From Streptomyces tagetis (GTDB lineage: Bacteria; Actinomycetota; Actinomycetes; Streptomycetales; Streptomycetaceae), in NCBI RefSeq assembly GCF_018069565.1, contig NZ_JAGPNL010000006.1, positions 310,001 through 374,000 of the forward strand: a DNA stretch of 64,000 nucleotides, written 5' to 3'. The translations under genes were made by a program, and so were the position numbers. Below are positions 1 through 7,686 of the stretch, piece after piece (position 1 is the stretch's first letter; every line of letters begins with the position of its first letter). The notes under the pieces are model-generated. The model was not told the DNA's origin. It did not search any database and saw nothing but the letters and a program-made list of their open reading frames with translations.

Positions 1-1002
1 GGTCCGGCCGGGGGCGGGGGCGGGGGCGGTCCGGGGTGCGGTGACGGGTGCGGCCGTGCGGTCGGGGGTGGGGCCGGTGGCGGGTCGGCTTGTGTGGCCG
101 GATGTGGGGCCGGTGGCGGGTCCGGGCTCGGGGGCGGTCGTGGGTCCGGTCGTGGGCAGGTCCGCGCGGCCGGTCGTGAGCCGGCTCGCTCGGCCGGTCG
201 TCGCTTCGTCCGGGGGGCCGGCCGTGCGTCCGCCGGTGCCCGCCGTGGCCCGTCCCGCGCCCCGGGGCCGCAGCCGGCCCAGCAGCGACGGCGCCTGGGC
301 CGCCACCATCAGCACCCCGCCCACCGCGACCCCCGCCGCCGCCGAACGCACCCCGAGGCGCCCGCCCAGCACGACCATCGCCGCGATGATGCCGGTGTTG
401 TACGCGACGTAGATCGCCGCCGGTGCCAGGAACCGCCCGTGCGCCCGCAGCGCCGCGCTGCAGTACCCGGCCAGCCCGAAGCTGAGCAGGCAGGTCGCGG
501 TGAGCCGGGTGCACTCCACCGCCAGGGCGTGGTCGGCCAGGCCCGGCGCCAGCGCGCGCACCAGCAGCGGGGCACCGGCGGCGACCAGCGCCCCGGCCGC
601 CGCGAAGGCGAGCGCCAGCCGGGGCAGGGTGGCGGCGACCAGCGCCCGCACCGGGTCCCCGGGCACGCCCCGGGCGCGGCGGGCCAGGGCCACGCTGAAC
701 ATCGGGACCAGCGCGAAGGCCAGCCCGTCCTCGATGAGCAGCGTCGCCGCGAACTCCGGCACCGTCCACGCCACCAGGAAGGCGTCGGTCGCGCTGCCCG
801 CCCCGAAGAGCCGCGCCAGCGCCTGGTCCCGGGCCAGCCCGAGCACCGACCCGGCGACCGACAGGGCGGCCGTGACCAGCGCGGCCCGCGCGAGGAAACC
901 CCGCGAGGAACGGGCCGGACCGGCCGCCTCGCGGACCGGCGCGGGCGCGGGTGCCGGGGCCGTGGCCGGGGCCGGGGCGGCCGGGGGAGGGGTCACCGTC
1001 AT
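1..1002 (-). CDS. MurJ/MviN/Wzx-like lipid-linked polysaccharide flippase (3' end beyond window)
   Basis: An integral membrane protein of the MOP exporter superfamily that probably flips a lipid-linked glycan across the membrane. About 334 codons are visible. After a Pro/Ala-rich N-terminus (residues 1-30) come MurJ-like hydrophobic segments, with the family-typical stretch SVLGLARDQALARLFGAG near residues 51-68 and TDAFLVAWTVPE just after it. From about residue 245 the sequence becomes a long Pro/Thr/Gly-rich linker with in-frame repeats such as TGPTSGHTS. The start at 1002 overlaps the stop of the ligase gene (ATGA), so the two are translationally coupled. The neighbours point to exopolysaccharide rather than peptidoglycan export. 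The C-terminal half is not in the window. Confidence 0.85.
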   Translation of the reverse strand, partial: MTVTPPPAAPAPATAPAPAPAPVREAAGPARSSRGFLARAALVTAALSVAGSVLGLARDQALARLFGAGSATDAFLVAWTVPEFAATLLIEDGLAFALVPMFSVALARRARGVPGDPVRALVAATLPRLALAFAAAGALVAAGAPLLVRALAPGLADHALAVECTRLTATCLLSFGLAGYCSAALRAHGRFLAPAAIYVAYNTGIIAAMVVLGGRLGVRSAAAGVAVGGVLMVAAQAPSLLGRLRPRGAGRATAGTGGRTAGPPDEATTGRASRLTTGRADLPTTGPTTAPEPGPATGPTSGHTSRPATGPTPDRTAAPVTAPRTAPAPAPGRT

Positions 1003-2315
1003 GGGGCCGGGGCCTCCCGCGCGCCCCACGCCCACCAGGCGGCGAGCCCGAGGCCGAGGGCGGTCAGCACCGTCGAGGGCCCGCCGATGTCGGCGTAGGA
1101 GAAGTCGACGAGCTGCCACATCAGCAGCCCGCAGGCGATCAGGGCGCAGTCCGCCTCCGCCCCGCCCCCCGGACGGCGCCGGCCGGCGGCGAGGCGGCGC
1201 AGGCCGAGGACGAGCAGCGCCAGCCAGCTCCCCGCCAGCGCCACCAGCCCGATCAGCCCCTGCTCGGCCAGGACGAGCAGGTACATGTTGTGCGGGGAGA
1301 GCAGCGGCTGCCGGTAGTAGCCGGAACCGGCGCCCTCGGTCTCGCTGCCGGAGGACAGGGCGAGCGAGGCGTGGCCGTCCCGGTGCTCCGGAAAGCCCTT
1401 CAGGCCGACGCCGGTCAGCGGCTGTTCACGCCACATCCCGGCCGCCGCCGCCCACATCGTGTACCGGTCGGTCACCGAACGGTCGGGGGCTTCGGTGACC
1501 CGGGTGATGCTGTCGACGCGCTCCTGGAGCATCGCCGTCCCCACCCCGAACCCGGCCACCAGCACCACGCCCGCCGCGACGGCCGCCGCCCCCACCGCCA
1601 GCGCCCGCCGCGCCCCGGACAGCAGCAACTGCGCCGCGCAGGTCAGCGCCGTGGCGATCCACGCCCCGCGGCTGAAGGAGAGCGCGAGCGGCAGCAGCAG
1701 TGCCAGCGCGCACCCGGCGGCCACCGCCCGCTGCCGCACGGGCCCGCTGCCGAGCGCCAGACCCACCGCGCAGACCAGCCCCAGGGCGACGACGGTCGCC
1801 ATCCCCATCACGTCCTGCGGCCCGAAGGTGCCCACCGCGCGCACCTGCTCCCCCTGGTAGGAGGCGCCGGTCCCGGTGGCGTACTGGTGCACCCCGACCG
1901 CGCCCTGCCACAGCGCGAGCCCCACCGTCGACCAGGCCAGCAGCCGTACGTCCGAGCGGCCCCGCACCAGCAGCAGCACGGCCGCCGGGACCAGCACGAA
2001 GAGCTGGAGGTAGCGGCAGAGGCCGACGAGCCCGGCCTCCGGCGAGGACGCGCCCAGCGCGGCGACGGTCAGGCCCACCACCGGCAGCCCCAGCACCACG
2101 GCCGCCGTGCGCGGCAGCGGACGCAGCCGCCCGCGCAGCAGACGGACCGCGCAGAACACCACCAGCACCGCCGAGGCCACGTCGGCCGGGTGCGGGCCGC
2201 CCTCCCCGTCCGGGGGGACGGGCAGCGCCAGCAGGACGACGACCGCGACCGCGGCCAGTACGGGCGGCAGCCGGCGCACGCGCGCGGCCGGCCACAGGGC
2301 AAGGGCCTGGCTCAC
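999..2315 (-). CDS. O-antigen ligase/polymerase-like membrane protein (Wzy/WaaL family)
   Basis: A 438-residue polytopic membrane protein with about ten hydrophobic segments and the family's large extracellular loop. The loop contains the RGAW element (FSRGAWIATALTCAAQ) and, later, a conserved region with LSPHNMYLLVLAEQGLIGL, a typical Wzy_C/O-antigen ligase signature carrying the invariant His. Enzymes of this family polymerise or transfer undecaprenyl-linked glycans on the outer face of the membrane. The GTG start at 2315 lies 4 nt after the stop of the sugar transferase and has a GGGGAG ribosome site about 8 nt upstream. Its stop overlaps the flippase start. It is the presumed polymerase of the polysaccharide operon; the substrate cannot be told from sequence. 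Confidence 0.85.
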   Translation of the reverse strand: MSQALALWPAARVRRLPPVLAAVAVVVLLALPVPPDGEGGPHPADVASAVLVVFCAVRLLRGRLRPLPRTAAVVLGLPVVGLTVAALGASSPEAGLVGLCRYLQLFVLVPAAVLLLVRGRSDVRLLAWSTVGLALWQGAVGVHQYATGTGASYQGEQVRAVGTFGPQDVMGMATVVALGLVCAVGLALGSGPVRQRAVAAGCALALLLPLALSFSRGAWIATALTCAAQLLLSGARRALAVGAAAVAAGVVLVAGFGVGTAMLQERVDSITRVTEAPDRSVTDRYTMWAAAAGMWREQPLTGVGLKGFPEHRDGHASLALSSGSETEGAGSGYYRQPLLSPHNMYLLVLAEQGLIGLVALAGSWLALLVLGLRRLAAGRRRPGGGAEADCALIACGLLMWQLVDFSYADIGGPSTVLTALGLGLAAWWAWGAREAPAP

Positions 2316-2319
2316 CGGG

Positions 2320-3738
2320 TCAGCTCCCCGTGGGACGCAGCAGCGCGACGGCCGTGCGCAGCAGGATGCACACGTCCTGCCACAGCGACCAGTCGTCGAT
2401 GTACGCGTTGTCGAAGCGGGCCCGGTCCTCGATCGAGGTGTCGCCGCGCAGCCCCTGCACCTGGGCGAGCCCGGTGATGCCGCCCGGCATCCGGTGACGG
2501 GCCGCGTAACCGGGGTGGGCGTCGCTGAACTGGGCCACGAAGTACGGGCGTTCGGGGCGCGGGCCGACCAGGCTCATGTCGCCGCGCAGCACGTTCCACA
2601 GTTGCAGCAGCTCGTCCAGGGAGGTGCGGCGCAAAAAGCGGCAGAACCACGGCATCCGCCGCTCGTCCGCCACGCTCCACCGGGTCGCCGCCTCGTGCTC
2701 GTCGGCCGGGCGGTGGGTGCGGAACTTCAGCAGCGTGAACGGCTTTCCGTACTGGCCGACGCGCTCCTGCCGGAACACCACGCCCGGCCCGCCGGTCAGC
2801 CGCAGCGCCGCCGCGCAGACCAGCAGCAGCGGGCTCAGCAGGAGCAGCAGGGCCCCGGAGACGGTCACGTCCAGCACCCGCTTGCCGGCGCCGCCCGGCG
2901 CCCGGGGGCCCGGCGCGGGGGCGCGGCAGGGGAAACCGGCGAGCCGGTCGCCGCCCGGGGCGGGCGCGGGCCCGTCCACCTCCAGCTCCCACACCGCGCA
3001 CCCCGACTCGGTGAGCACCCGCAGCAGGGGACCGGGCCCGGCCCCCGGGGGCGGGCGCACGGCCAGCACATCGCGCACGCCGTTCTGCACGACCGCCCGC
3101 CGTACCTCCTCGCCCGTGGTCAGCACCGGCAGCCCGGCGGCGGCGTCCGCCTCCTCGGCGACCACCCCCACCGGCCGCACCCCGCACCGCGGATGCCGCA
3201 GCACGGCGGCGGCCACCCGCTGCGCGGCGGCGGCCGGCCCCACGACCAGGGCGGCCCGCGGCCGGTTCAGCAGCGCCGCGCGCCGCCGCCGGTGCAGGGC
3301 GCCCCGCCCGGCGCAGACCGCCGCCGTGTGCAGCAGGAAGCCGCCCAGCAGGGTCGCGGCGGACAGCGCGTGCGGCGGGGAGCACGCCGCCACCAGCGCG
3401 GCGAGCGTCAGCCACACCACCGCGATCCGGCCGCTGAGCGCGGGCAGTTCGTCCAGTACGCCGGGGAGCCGGCGGCGCGGCCGGGGGCCCGGCAGCAGCG
3501 CGGCGCCGGCCAGCAGCCCGGTCAGCAGCGGCCGGTGCGGGACGCCGCCGAGCATCAGGGAGCCCGCCAGCGCCGCCGCGCCGTCCACGACGAGCAGCGG
3601 TACGAGGGAGGAGGGGCGGGGCGCCGGCGGCCGGGCGGGCAACGGGACACCGGTGCCGGCGCGCGGCTCCAGTACCGCGACGGAGCCGAGGTCGCCCGGT
3701 TGCCCCGCGGGCGTGGGGACGGTGCTTTCCGCGGTCAC
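2320..3738 (-). CDS. Polyprenyl-phosphate sugar-1-phosphate transferase (exopolysaccharide priming enzyme)
   Basis: A 472-residue bacterial sugar transferase that would start glycan synthesis by moving a sugar-1-phosphate onto undecaprenyl phosphate. The N-terminal half has several hydrophobic segments and a nucleotide-sensor-like domain. The C-terminal catalytic domain begins with the KRVLDVTVSGALLLLLSPLL membrane element, then FRQERVGQYGKPFTLLKFRT, and ends with the family signature LRRTSLDELLQLWNVLRGDM followed by SLVGPRPE. The GTG start at 3738 overlaps the stop of the glycosyltransferase (GTGA). I chose it over in-frame upstream codons because those lie inside the well-conserved end of the neighbouring gene. 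Known members use UDP-Glc, UDP-Gal or UDP-GalNAc; the donor here is unknown. Confidence 0.9.
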   Translation of the reverse strand: MTAESTVPTPAGQPGDLGSVAVLEPRAGTGVPLPARPPAPRPSSLVPLLVVDGAAALAGSLMLGGVPHRPLLTGLLAGAALLPGPRPRRRLPGVLDELPALSGRIAVVWLTLAALVAACSPPHALSAATLLGGFLLHTAAVCAGRGALHRRRRAALLNRPRAALVVGPAAAAQRVAAAVLRHPRCGVRPVGVVAEEADAAAGLPVLTTGEEVRRAVVQNGVRDVLAVRPPPGAGPGPLLRVLTESGCAVWELEVDGPAPAPGGDRLAGFPCRAPAPGPRAPGGAGKRVLDVTVSGALLLLLSPLLLVCAAALRLTGGPGVVFRQERVGQYGKPFTLLKFRTHRPADEHEAATRWSVADERRMPWFCRFLRRTSLDELLQLWNVLRGDMSLVGPRPERPYFVAQFSDAHPGYAARHRMPGGITGLAQVQGLRGDTSIEDRARFDNAYIDDWSLWQDVCILLRTAVALLRPTGS

Positions 3739-4973
3739 GAGGAGACGGCCTCCCTGGAGTCGGTGGACACGGACGGCCGGTGCGCGGCCCCGCCGGACGG
3801 GACCCGCTCCGTCGGGGCCGGGCCGTCCAGGACCTCGCGGTACACCGCGGCGACGGACCGCGCGGTGTGCCGTACGTCGTGCGTGGCAAGGACGTGCTCC
3901 CGTCCCGCGCGGCCCAGCGCGGCGAGCAGCGGGGCGTCCGCGAGCAGCGCGGTCACCGCGCCGGCCAGCGCGGCCGGGTCCCCCGCGGGCACCAGGCCGT
4001 ACGGGGCGAGGGCGGCGGGCAGGGACTCGCGGGCGCCGTCCACGTCGGTGACGACCACGGGCCGGCCGCAGGCCAGCGCCTCCAGCGGGGCCAGCGCCAT
4101 CCCCTCCCAGCGCGAGGGCAGGACGACCAGATCGGCGGCCCGGTACCAGGGGAGGGGGTCGGGGGCGTTCCCGGCGAAGAGCACGGAGGCGGGGGCGGCT
4201 TCGGCGAGCCGGGCCCGCTCCGGGCCGTCGCCGACCAGCGCCAGCCGGGCCCCGGGCAGCCGGGCGCTCACCCGCCGCCAGGCGGCCAGCAGCACGTCCT
4301 GGCCCTTCTGCCGGCACAGCCGTCCCACGCAGACCACCAGCGGGCCGCCCGGCGCGAGGCGGGCCGGGGCGGGGCCGGCCGGGGGCTCGGCGCCGGTGCC
4401 GCCGCCGCGGGCGCCGGTCTCGGGGGCGGGGCGGAAGCGGTCGGTGTCGACGCCGTTGGGCACGACCGACCAGGGGCCGCGGACACCCGCCCGTTCGCCG
4501 CGCCGCCGCTCCGCCTCGCTCACGCACACCGTCCGCGCCGTCCAGCGCGCCGCCCACCGCTCCCACTCGCGCGCCAGGGCGGCGGTCCGCCCGTCGACCG
4601 CCTCGAACGACCAGGCGTGCGGCTGGAACACGGTCGGGACGCGCCCGCGCAGCGCGAGCCGGCCGGCGAGACCGGCCTTGGCGCTGTGCGCGTGGACGAG
4701 GTCGGGCCGGGCCTCCCCGACGATCCGGGTGAGCCGGCGCACCTCCCCGGCGAGCGCGGGGCCCAGGGAGCGGGTCGCCGGCCAGGGGTGCACCCGGGCG
4801 CCCAGCGACCGGAGTTCGGCGGCGAGGCGGCCCTCGGGGCAGGCCACCTCGACCCGCAGCCCGCGGCCGGCCTGATCGCGCGTCAGGTCCGTCACGACCC
4901 GGGCGACCCCGCCGTCCACCGGCTGGGTGACATGGAGAACTCCCGTACCGCGGGCGGGCGGTGACAGGCGCAT
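3735..4973 (-). CDS. GT4-family glycosyltransferase
   Basis: A 412-residue retaining glycosyltransferase with the GT-B fold. The N-terminal domain has the acceptor-side motif DLVHAHSAKAGLAGRLAL (about 90-107). The C-terminal domain carries VVCVGRLCRQKGQDVLL and the E-x7-E nucleotide-sugar motif EGMALAPLE with the following ACGRPVVVTDVDGARE. It is the first visible gene of the minus-strand polysaccharide operon and is followed with a 4-nt overlap by the priming transferase. It probably adds the next sugar to the undecaprenyl-linked primer at the cytoplasmic face. No signal peptide is present. Donor and acceptor cannot be assigned. Confidence 0.9.
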   Translation of the reverse strand: MRLSPPARGTGVLHVTQPVDGGVARVVTDLTRDQAGRGLRVEVACPEGRLAAELRSLGARVHPWPATRSLGPALAGEVRRLTRIVGEARPDLVHAHSAKAGLAGRLALRGRVPTVFQPHAWSFEAVDGRTAALAREWERWAARWTARTVCVSEAERRRGERAGVRGPWSVVPNGVDTDRFRPAPETGARGGGTGAEPPAGPAPARLAPGGPLVVCVGRLCRQKGQDVLLAAWRRVSARLPGARLALVGDGPERARLAEAAPASVLFAGNAPDPLPWYRAADLVVLPSRWEGMALAPLEALACGRPVVVTDVDGARESLPAALAPYGLVPAGDPAALAGAVTALLADAPLLAALGRAGREHVLATHDVRHTARSVAAVYREVLDGPAPTERVPSGGAAHRPSVSTDSREAVSS

Positions 4974-5260
4974 ACGGATGCCCTTTCGGAACGTGCGGAG
5001 CGTCCGTGACCTTCGGAGCTGCTGAGGGGTGGGGGAATCAGACGGGGGTGACGCGTGGTGAGGGGGGTCCGGGGCGCGGCCGGGTGCGCGGAGGCTGTGG
5101 GTTCATGTGTGCGACAGCGCCCTCGGCCGGTGGCCCGCGGGGGTGCGGGGCCCCGTCGACTGCTGAGGGACTCTATCCGGTATCCGTATGAAACGGTTGA
5201 AAGCAGACAAGTGTGTTGGATTCGTGAACGCCGGGTTCCGGCAGATCACTCCTTTGGCGG

Positions 5261-5288
5261 CAGAACTCGGGGCGCCGCGGCGCGTTGA
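5261..5288 (+). promoter_or_regulatory. Candidate sigma-BldN promoter of chpF
   Basis: CAGAAC (5261-5266) and CGTTGA (5283-5288) are separated by 16 bp. From memory, sigma-BldN promoters resemble CGTAAC-N16-CGTTGA. The -10 matches fully and the -35 partly. Chaplin genes are established BldN targets in S. coelicolor and S. venezuelae; the site itself is inferred. Confidence 0.5.
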
Positions 5289-5325
5289 CACCGTGCCGGG
5301 CACCCGCCCGGATGTTTGTGTCAAC
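5284..5325 (+). repeat. Inverted repeat in the chpF leader
   Basis: GTTGACAC (5284-5291) and GTGTCAAC (5318-5325) form a perfect 8-bp inverted repeat, ending just before the AAGGAG ribosome site (5329-5334). The left arm overlaps the candidate -10 element. It could be an operator for a dimeric regulator or a leader hairpin. Confidence 0.45.
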
Positions 5326-5343
5326 CCCAAGGAGCACCTCTCC

Positions 5344-5583
5344 ATGTCGCGTATCGCGAAGGGCCTGGCCCTGACCTCCGTCGCCGCCGCCGCGGTGGCG
5401 GGCACCGCCGGTGTCGCCGCTGCCGACAGCGGCGCGCAGGCCGCCGCCGCCCACTCCCCGGGCGTCCTGTCCGGCAACGTGCTGCAGGTTCCGGTCCACA
5501 TCCCGGTCAACGTCTGCGGCAACACCATCGACGTCATCGGCCTGCTGAACCCGGCGTTCGGCAACGTGTGCGTGAACGACTGA
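5344..5583 (+). CDS. chpF: Short chaplin (ChpF-type hydrophobic surface protein)
   Basis: A 79-residue secreted short chaplin. It has a Sec signal peptide (about residues 1-27, ending AGVAAA) and one chaplin domain with SPGVLSGNVLQVPVHIPVN, the two disulfide-forming cysteines (VCGNT and GNVCVND) and NPAFGN. Chaplins assemble into amyloid fibres that lower surface tension and coat aerial hyphae and spores. The ATG at 5344 has an AAGGAG site 9 nt upstream; earlier in-frame codons lack one and would break the signal peptide. The order chaplin, small secreted protein, mel pair, chaplin matches the chpF-mel-chpG region of S. coelicolor, hence the symbol. Expression is expected during aerial growth. 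Confidence 0.92.
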   Translation: MSRIAKGLALTSVAAAAVAGTAGVAAADSGAQAAAAHSPGVLSGNVLQVPVHIPVNVCGNTIDVIGLLNPAFGNVCVND

Positions 5584-5818
5584 CGTCGCTCGACGCCGTG
5601 CGCCGGCCGTCCGTACCGCGGTTCCCCCGCGAACGGGCGGCCGGTTCGCGTGTGCGCGGGGGCGCGCTCTCCCCCTCCCCGCACCCCTCCGGACGACCGG
5701 TCGGCCGGGAATCTCATATGTCTTCCGCACCATGGAGTTGCCGCTTCCCGTGGTGATCGTTGACCACGGTGTCAGCATTCCCCGCGGTGACCTGCGCCGC
5801 CGAAGAAAGGATCACGCG

Positions 5819-6100
5819 ATGAAGTCCCTGAAGGCCGCCGCCGTCGTTGCCGGTTCCCTCGTCGCCGCCGGAGCCGCCGCGCCCGCGTTCGCCTACGACA
5901 CCGCCGACCTCGCGCCCACCAGCCTCAACGGCGCCGTGAACTCGCTCACCAAGGGCCCGATCGACGTGATGCCGCTCAAGCACCAGTCGAACGCGCTCGA
6001 CACCGAGAACGAGGACTCCGTCCTGCACACGGTGAACGGCGCCACCACCGCGCTCAACGCCGGCGGCGGCCTCCTCGGCGGCCTCCCCCTCGGCGGCTGA
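5819..6100 (+). CDS. Small secreted protein of unknown function
   Basis: A 93-residue protein with a clear Sec signal peptide (MKSLKAAAVV to AAPAFA, about 25 residues). The mature part of about 68 residues contains APTSLNGAVNSLTKGPIDV, LKHQSNALDTENED and a Gly/Leu-rich tail. It has no cysteine and no chaplin or rodlin domain. The ATG at 5819 is preceded by GAAAGGA. It sits 235 bp after chpF in the same direction and ahead of the tyrosinase pair. Similar short proteins are, to my recollection, common in Streptomyces but uncharacterised. The location suggests a surface or aerial-hypha role, but nothing in the sequence proves it. Confidence 0.8.
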   Translation: MKSLKAAAVVAGSLVAAGAAAPAFAYDTADLAPTSLNGAVNSLTKGPIDVMPLKHQSNALDTENEDSVLHTVNGATTALNAGGGLLGGLPLGG

Positions 6101-6161
6101 CCCCGAGAAGGGCGGCCCTCCTGCTCCAAGTGGCCCTGCGCGGAGTGACCGTGGGGCCCCA

Positions 6162-6196
6162 CGTCCGGTTGGTGCACCGGAACACCGAACCGGACG
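6162..6196 (+). promoter_or_regulatory. Leader hairpin before melC1
   Basis: CGTCCGGTTGGTG (6162-6174) and CACCGAACCGGACG (6183-6196) are near-complementary, with one unpaired base. The hairpin abuts the GAGGAG ribosome site of melC1. It may influence translation or mRNA stability of the mel operon. Confidence 0.4.
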
Positions 6197-6207
6197 AGGA
6201 GCAAGCC

Positions 6208-6753
6208 ATGATCGTCAACGCTGAGGGAGCGCCCGACGGCGCACGGCGGGAATCGGCGGAGCCCGCGAGACCCGGCCCCGGGCGCCGCACCCGGCGACAC
6301 CTGCTCCGGGGCCTGATCGCCCCGGCCGTCGCCGTCACCCTGGCCCCCCTGGTCGCCGCCTCCCGGCCCCCCGGGGAGGCCGGACCCTCCCGGGCCCCGG
6401 ACCCCACCCGGCCCCCGCGCCCCGCACCGGCGCCGGGCGGACCGGTCGAGGCCGCCGCCTTCGAGGAGACCTACCGGGGGCGCCGTATCCGCGGCGTCCG
6501 GACCACCGACGGCCGGGCCCTCGGCGGCGACGACACCTGGCACGTCACCGTCGACGGCAGGCCGCTGCACCTGATGCGCCGTGCCGACGGCACCTGGATG
6601 AGCATGGTCGACCACTACGGGTCGTACCCCACCCCGCTCGAAGCGGCGCGCGGCGCGGTCGACGAACTCGGCCCCCGCGAGCACCTGCTCCCGGCCACGC
6701 ACGGCGACGGCGGCCACGATCTCAGGAGGGGGCGCCATGGCGTACACCCGTAA
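6208..6753 (+). CDS. melC1: Tyrosinase copper-chaperone/secretion cofactor MelC1
   Basis: A 181-residue MelC1-family protein, which delivers copper to apo-tyrosinase MelC2 and carries it out of the cell. A twin-arginine-type leader is visible (RRTRRHLLRGL near residues 26-36, then a hydrophobic stretch). A Pro-rich spacer precedes the conserved domain (ETYRGRRIRGVRT, DDTWHVTVDGRPLHLMRRAD, GTWMSMVDHYGSYPTPLEAA). The ATG at 6208 has a GAGGAG site 8 nt upstream. The 3' end overlaps melC2 by 17 nt, so the two are co-translated. The His/Met pair in LHLM is a plausible copper ligand. The pair could equally be named melD1/melD2, as S. avermitilis has two such sets. Confidence 0.93.
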   Translation: MIVNAEGAPDGARRESAEPARPGPGRRTRRHLLRGLIAPAVAVTLAPLVAASRPPGEAGPSRAPDPTRPPRPAPAPGGPVEAAAFEETYRGRRIRGVRTTDGRALGGDDTWHVTVDGRPLHLMRRADGTWMSMVDHYGSYPTPLEAARGAVDELGPREHLLPATHGDGGHDLRRGRHGVHP

Positions 6754-7603
6754 GGACGTCACCACACTGACCCGCACTGAGAAGCGGCGCTTCGTCGACG
6801 CGCTGCTGGAGGTCAAACGGCGCGGCGAGTACGACGAGTTCGTCCGCACCCACATCGAGTACTACGTCGCCGACGGCGAGAAGGGGCTGCGCGCCGCCCA
6901 CATGGCGCCGTCCTTCCTGCCCTGGCACCGGCGTTTCCTGCTCGACCTGGAGCAGGCGCTGCGCCGTGTCGACCCCTCGGTGACCGTGCCGTACTGGGAC
7001 TGGACGAAGGACCGCTCCGCCACCGCCTCCCCCTGGACCGCCGACCTCCTCGGCGGCACCGGGCGCGGCGGCGACCACCGGGTGACCGCCGGGCCGTTCG
7101 CCTACGACGGCGGCGCGTGGCCGATCCGGGTCAACGTCACCGACATCGCCTACCTCACCCGGGACCTCGGCCGCAGCGCCGACCCGATCACCCTGCCGAC
7201 CGCGAGCGACCTGAAGTGGGCGCTGGACGACCCGGTGTACGACACCGCGCCGTGGGACTCGACGGTGAGCAAGGGCTTCCGCAACAAGCTGGAGGGATGG
7301 GGCCCGGGGCGCGGCGCCGCCTCGTGGCGCAACCACAACCGGGTGCACCGCTGGGTCGGCGGCGCCATGGTGGGCGGTGCCTCGGTCAACGACCCGGTGT
7401 TCTGGCTGGTCCACGCCTTCGTCGACCTCCAGTGGTCGCGGTGGCAGGCCCGGCACCGCGACAGCCGCTACCTGCCCGCCGAGCCGCCCGGCCTCGGCAA
7501 CGCCCAGCGCGGCCGGGTCGTCGCCCGGCACGAGCGGATGCCCCCGTGGGACGTCACGCCGGACCAGCTCGACGACCACAGCGCGATCTACCGGTACGCC
7601 TGA
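6737..7603 (+). CDS. melC2: Tyrosinase (monophenol monooxygenase) MelC2
   Basis: A 288-residue type-3 copper enzyme that oxidises tyrosine to dopaquinone, the first step of melanin formation. Copper ligands are visible: CuA His39 (RTHIEYY), His55 and His64 (HMAPSFLPWHRRF); CuB His200 and His204 (NHNRVHRW) and His226 (FWLVHAFVD). In most Streptomyces MelC2 proteins the last site reads HHAYVD; here the first of those two histidines is Val. The ligand His is kept, so activity is expected. It has no signal peptide of its own and should leave with MelC1. The start has a GGAGG site and overlaps melC1. A bidirectional terminator follows. Confidence 0.95.
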   Translation: MAYTRKDVTTLTRTEKRRFVDALLEVKRRGEYDEFVRTHIEYYVADGEKGLRAAHMAPSFLPWHRRFLLDLEQALRRVDPSVTVPYWDWTKDRSATASPWTADLLGGTGRGGDHRVTAGPFAYDGGAWPIRVNVTDIAYLTRDLGRSADPITLPTASDLKWALDDPVYDTAPWDSTVSKGFRNKLEGWGPGRGAASWRNHNRVHRWVGGAMVGGASVNDPVFWLVHAFVDLQWSRWQARHRDSRYLPAEPPGLGNAQRGRVVARHERMPPWDVTPDQLDDHSAIYRYA

Positions 7604-7632
7604 GGCTCGTCGGGCGGCGCGGGCGCGCACGG

Positions 7633-7671
7633 GAAGAGCCCCGGCCGGGCAGGGCGCGGCCGGGGCTCTTC
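7633..7671. terminator. Bidirectional terminator between melC2 and chpG
   Basis: A perfect 14-bp stem: GAAGAGCCCCGGCC (7633-7646) pairs with GGCCGGGGCTCTTC (7658-7671). It lies between the convergent stops of melC2 (7603) and chpG (7687). Confidence 0.85.
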
Positions 7672-7686
7672 GTGCGTCCGGGGGCT

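Larger units (their letters stand above)
4974..5343. other. Divergent intergenic region between polysaccharide operon and chpF
   Basis: About 370 bp with no convincing gene; short open frames here lack ribosome sites and coding bias. It must hold the promoters of both the leftward polysaccharide operon and rightward chpF. The chpF side contains a sigma-BldN-like promoter candidate and a long-armed inverted repeat (listed separately). The operon side shows no promoter I can name. Confidence 0.6.

Noticed and set aside
1..4973. Polysaccharide genes as part of an antibiotic cluster
   Set aside because: No polyketide, peptide-synthetase or tailoring genes are seen; the set is a standard Wzx/Wzy-type group.
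5188..5343. Upstream in-frame ATG extending chpF by 52 residues
   Set aside because: It would put the signal peptide inside the protein and run through the promoter; ATG 5344 has AAGGAG.
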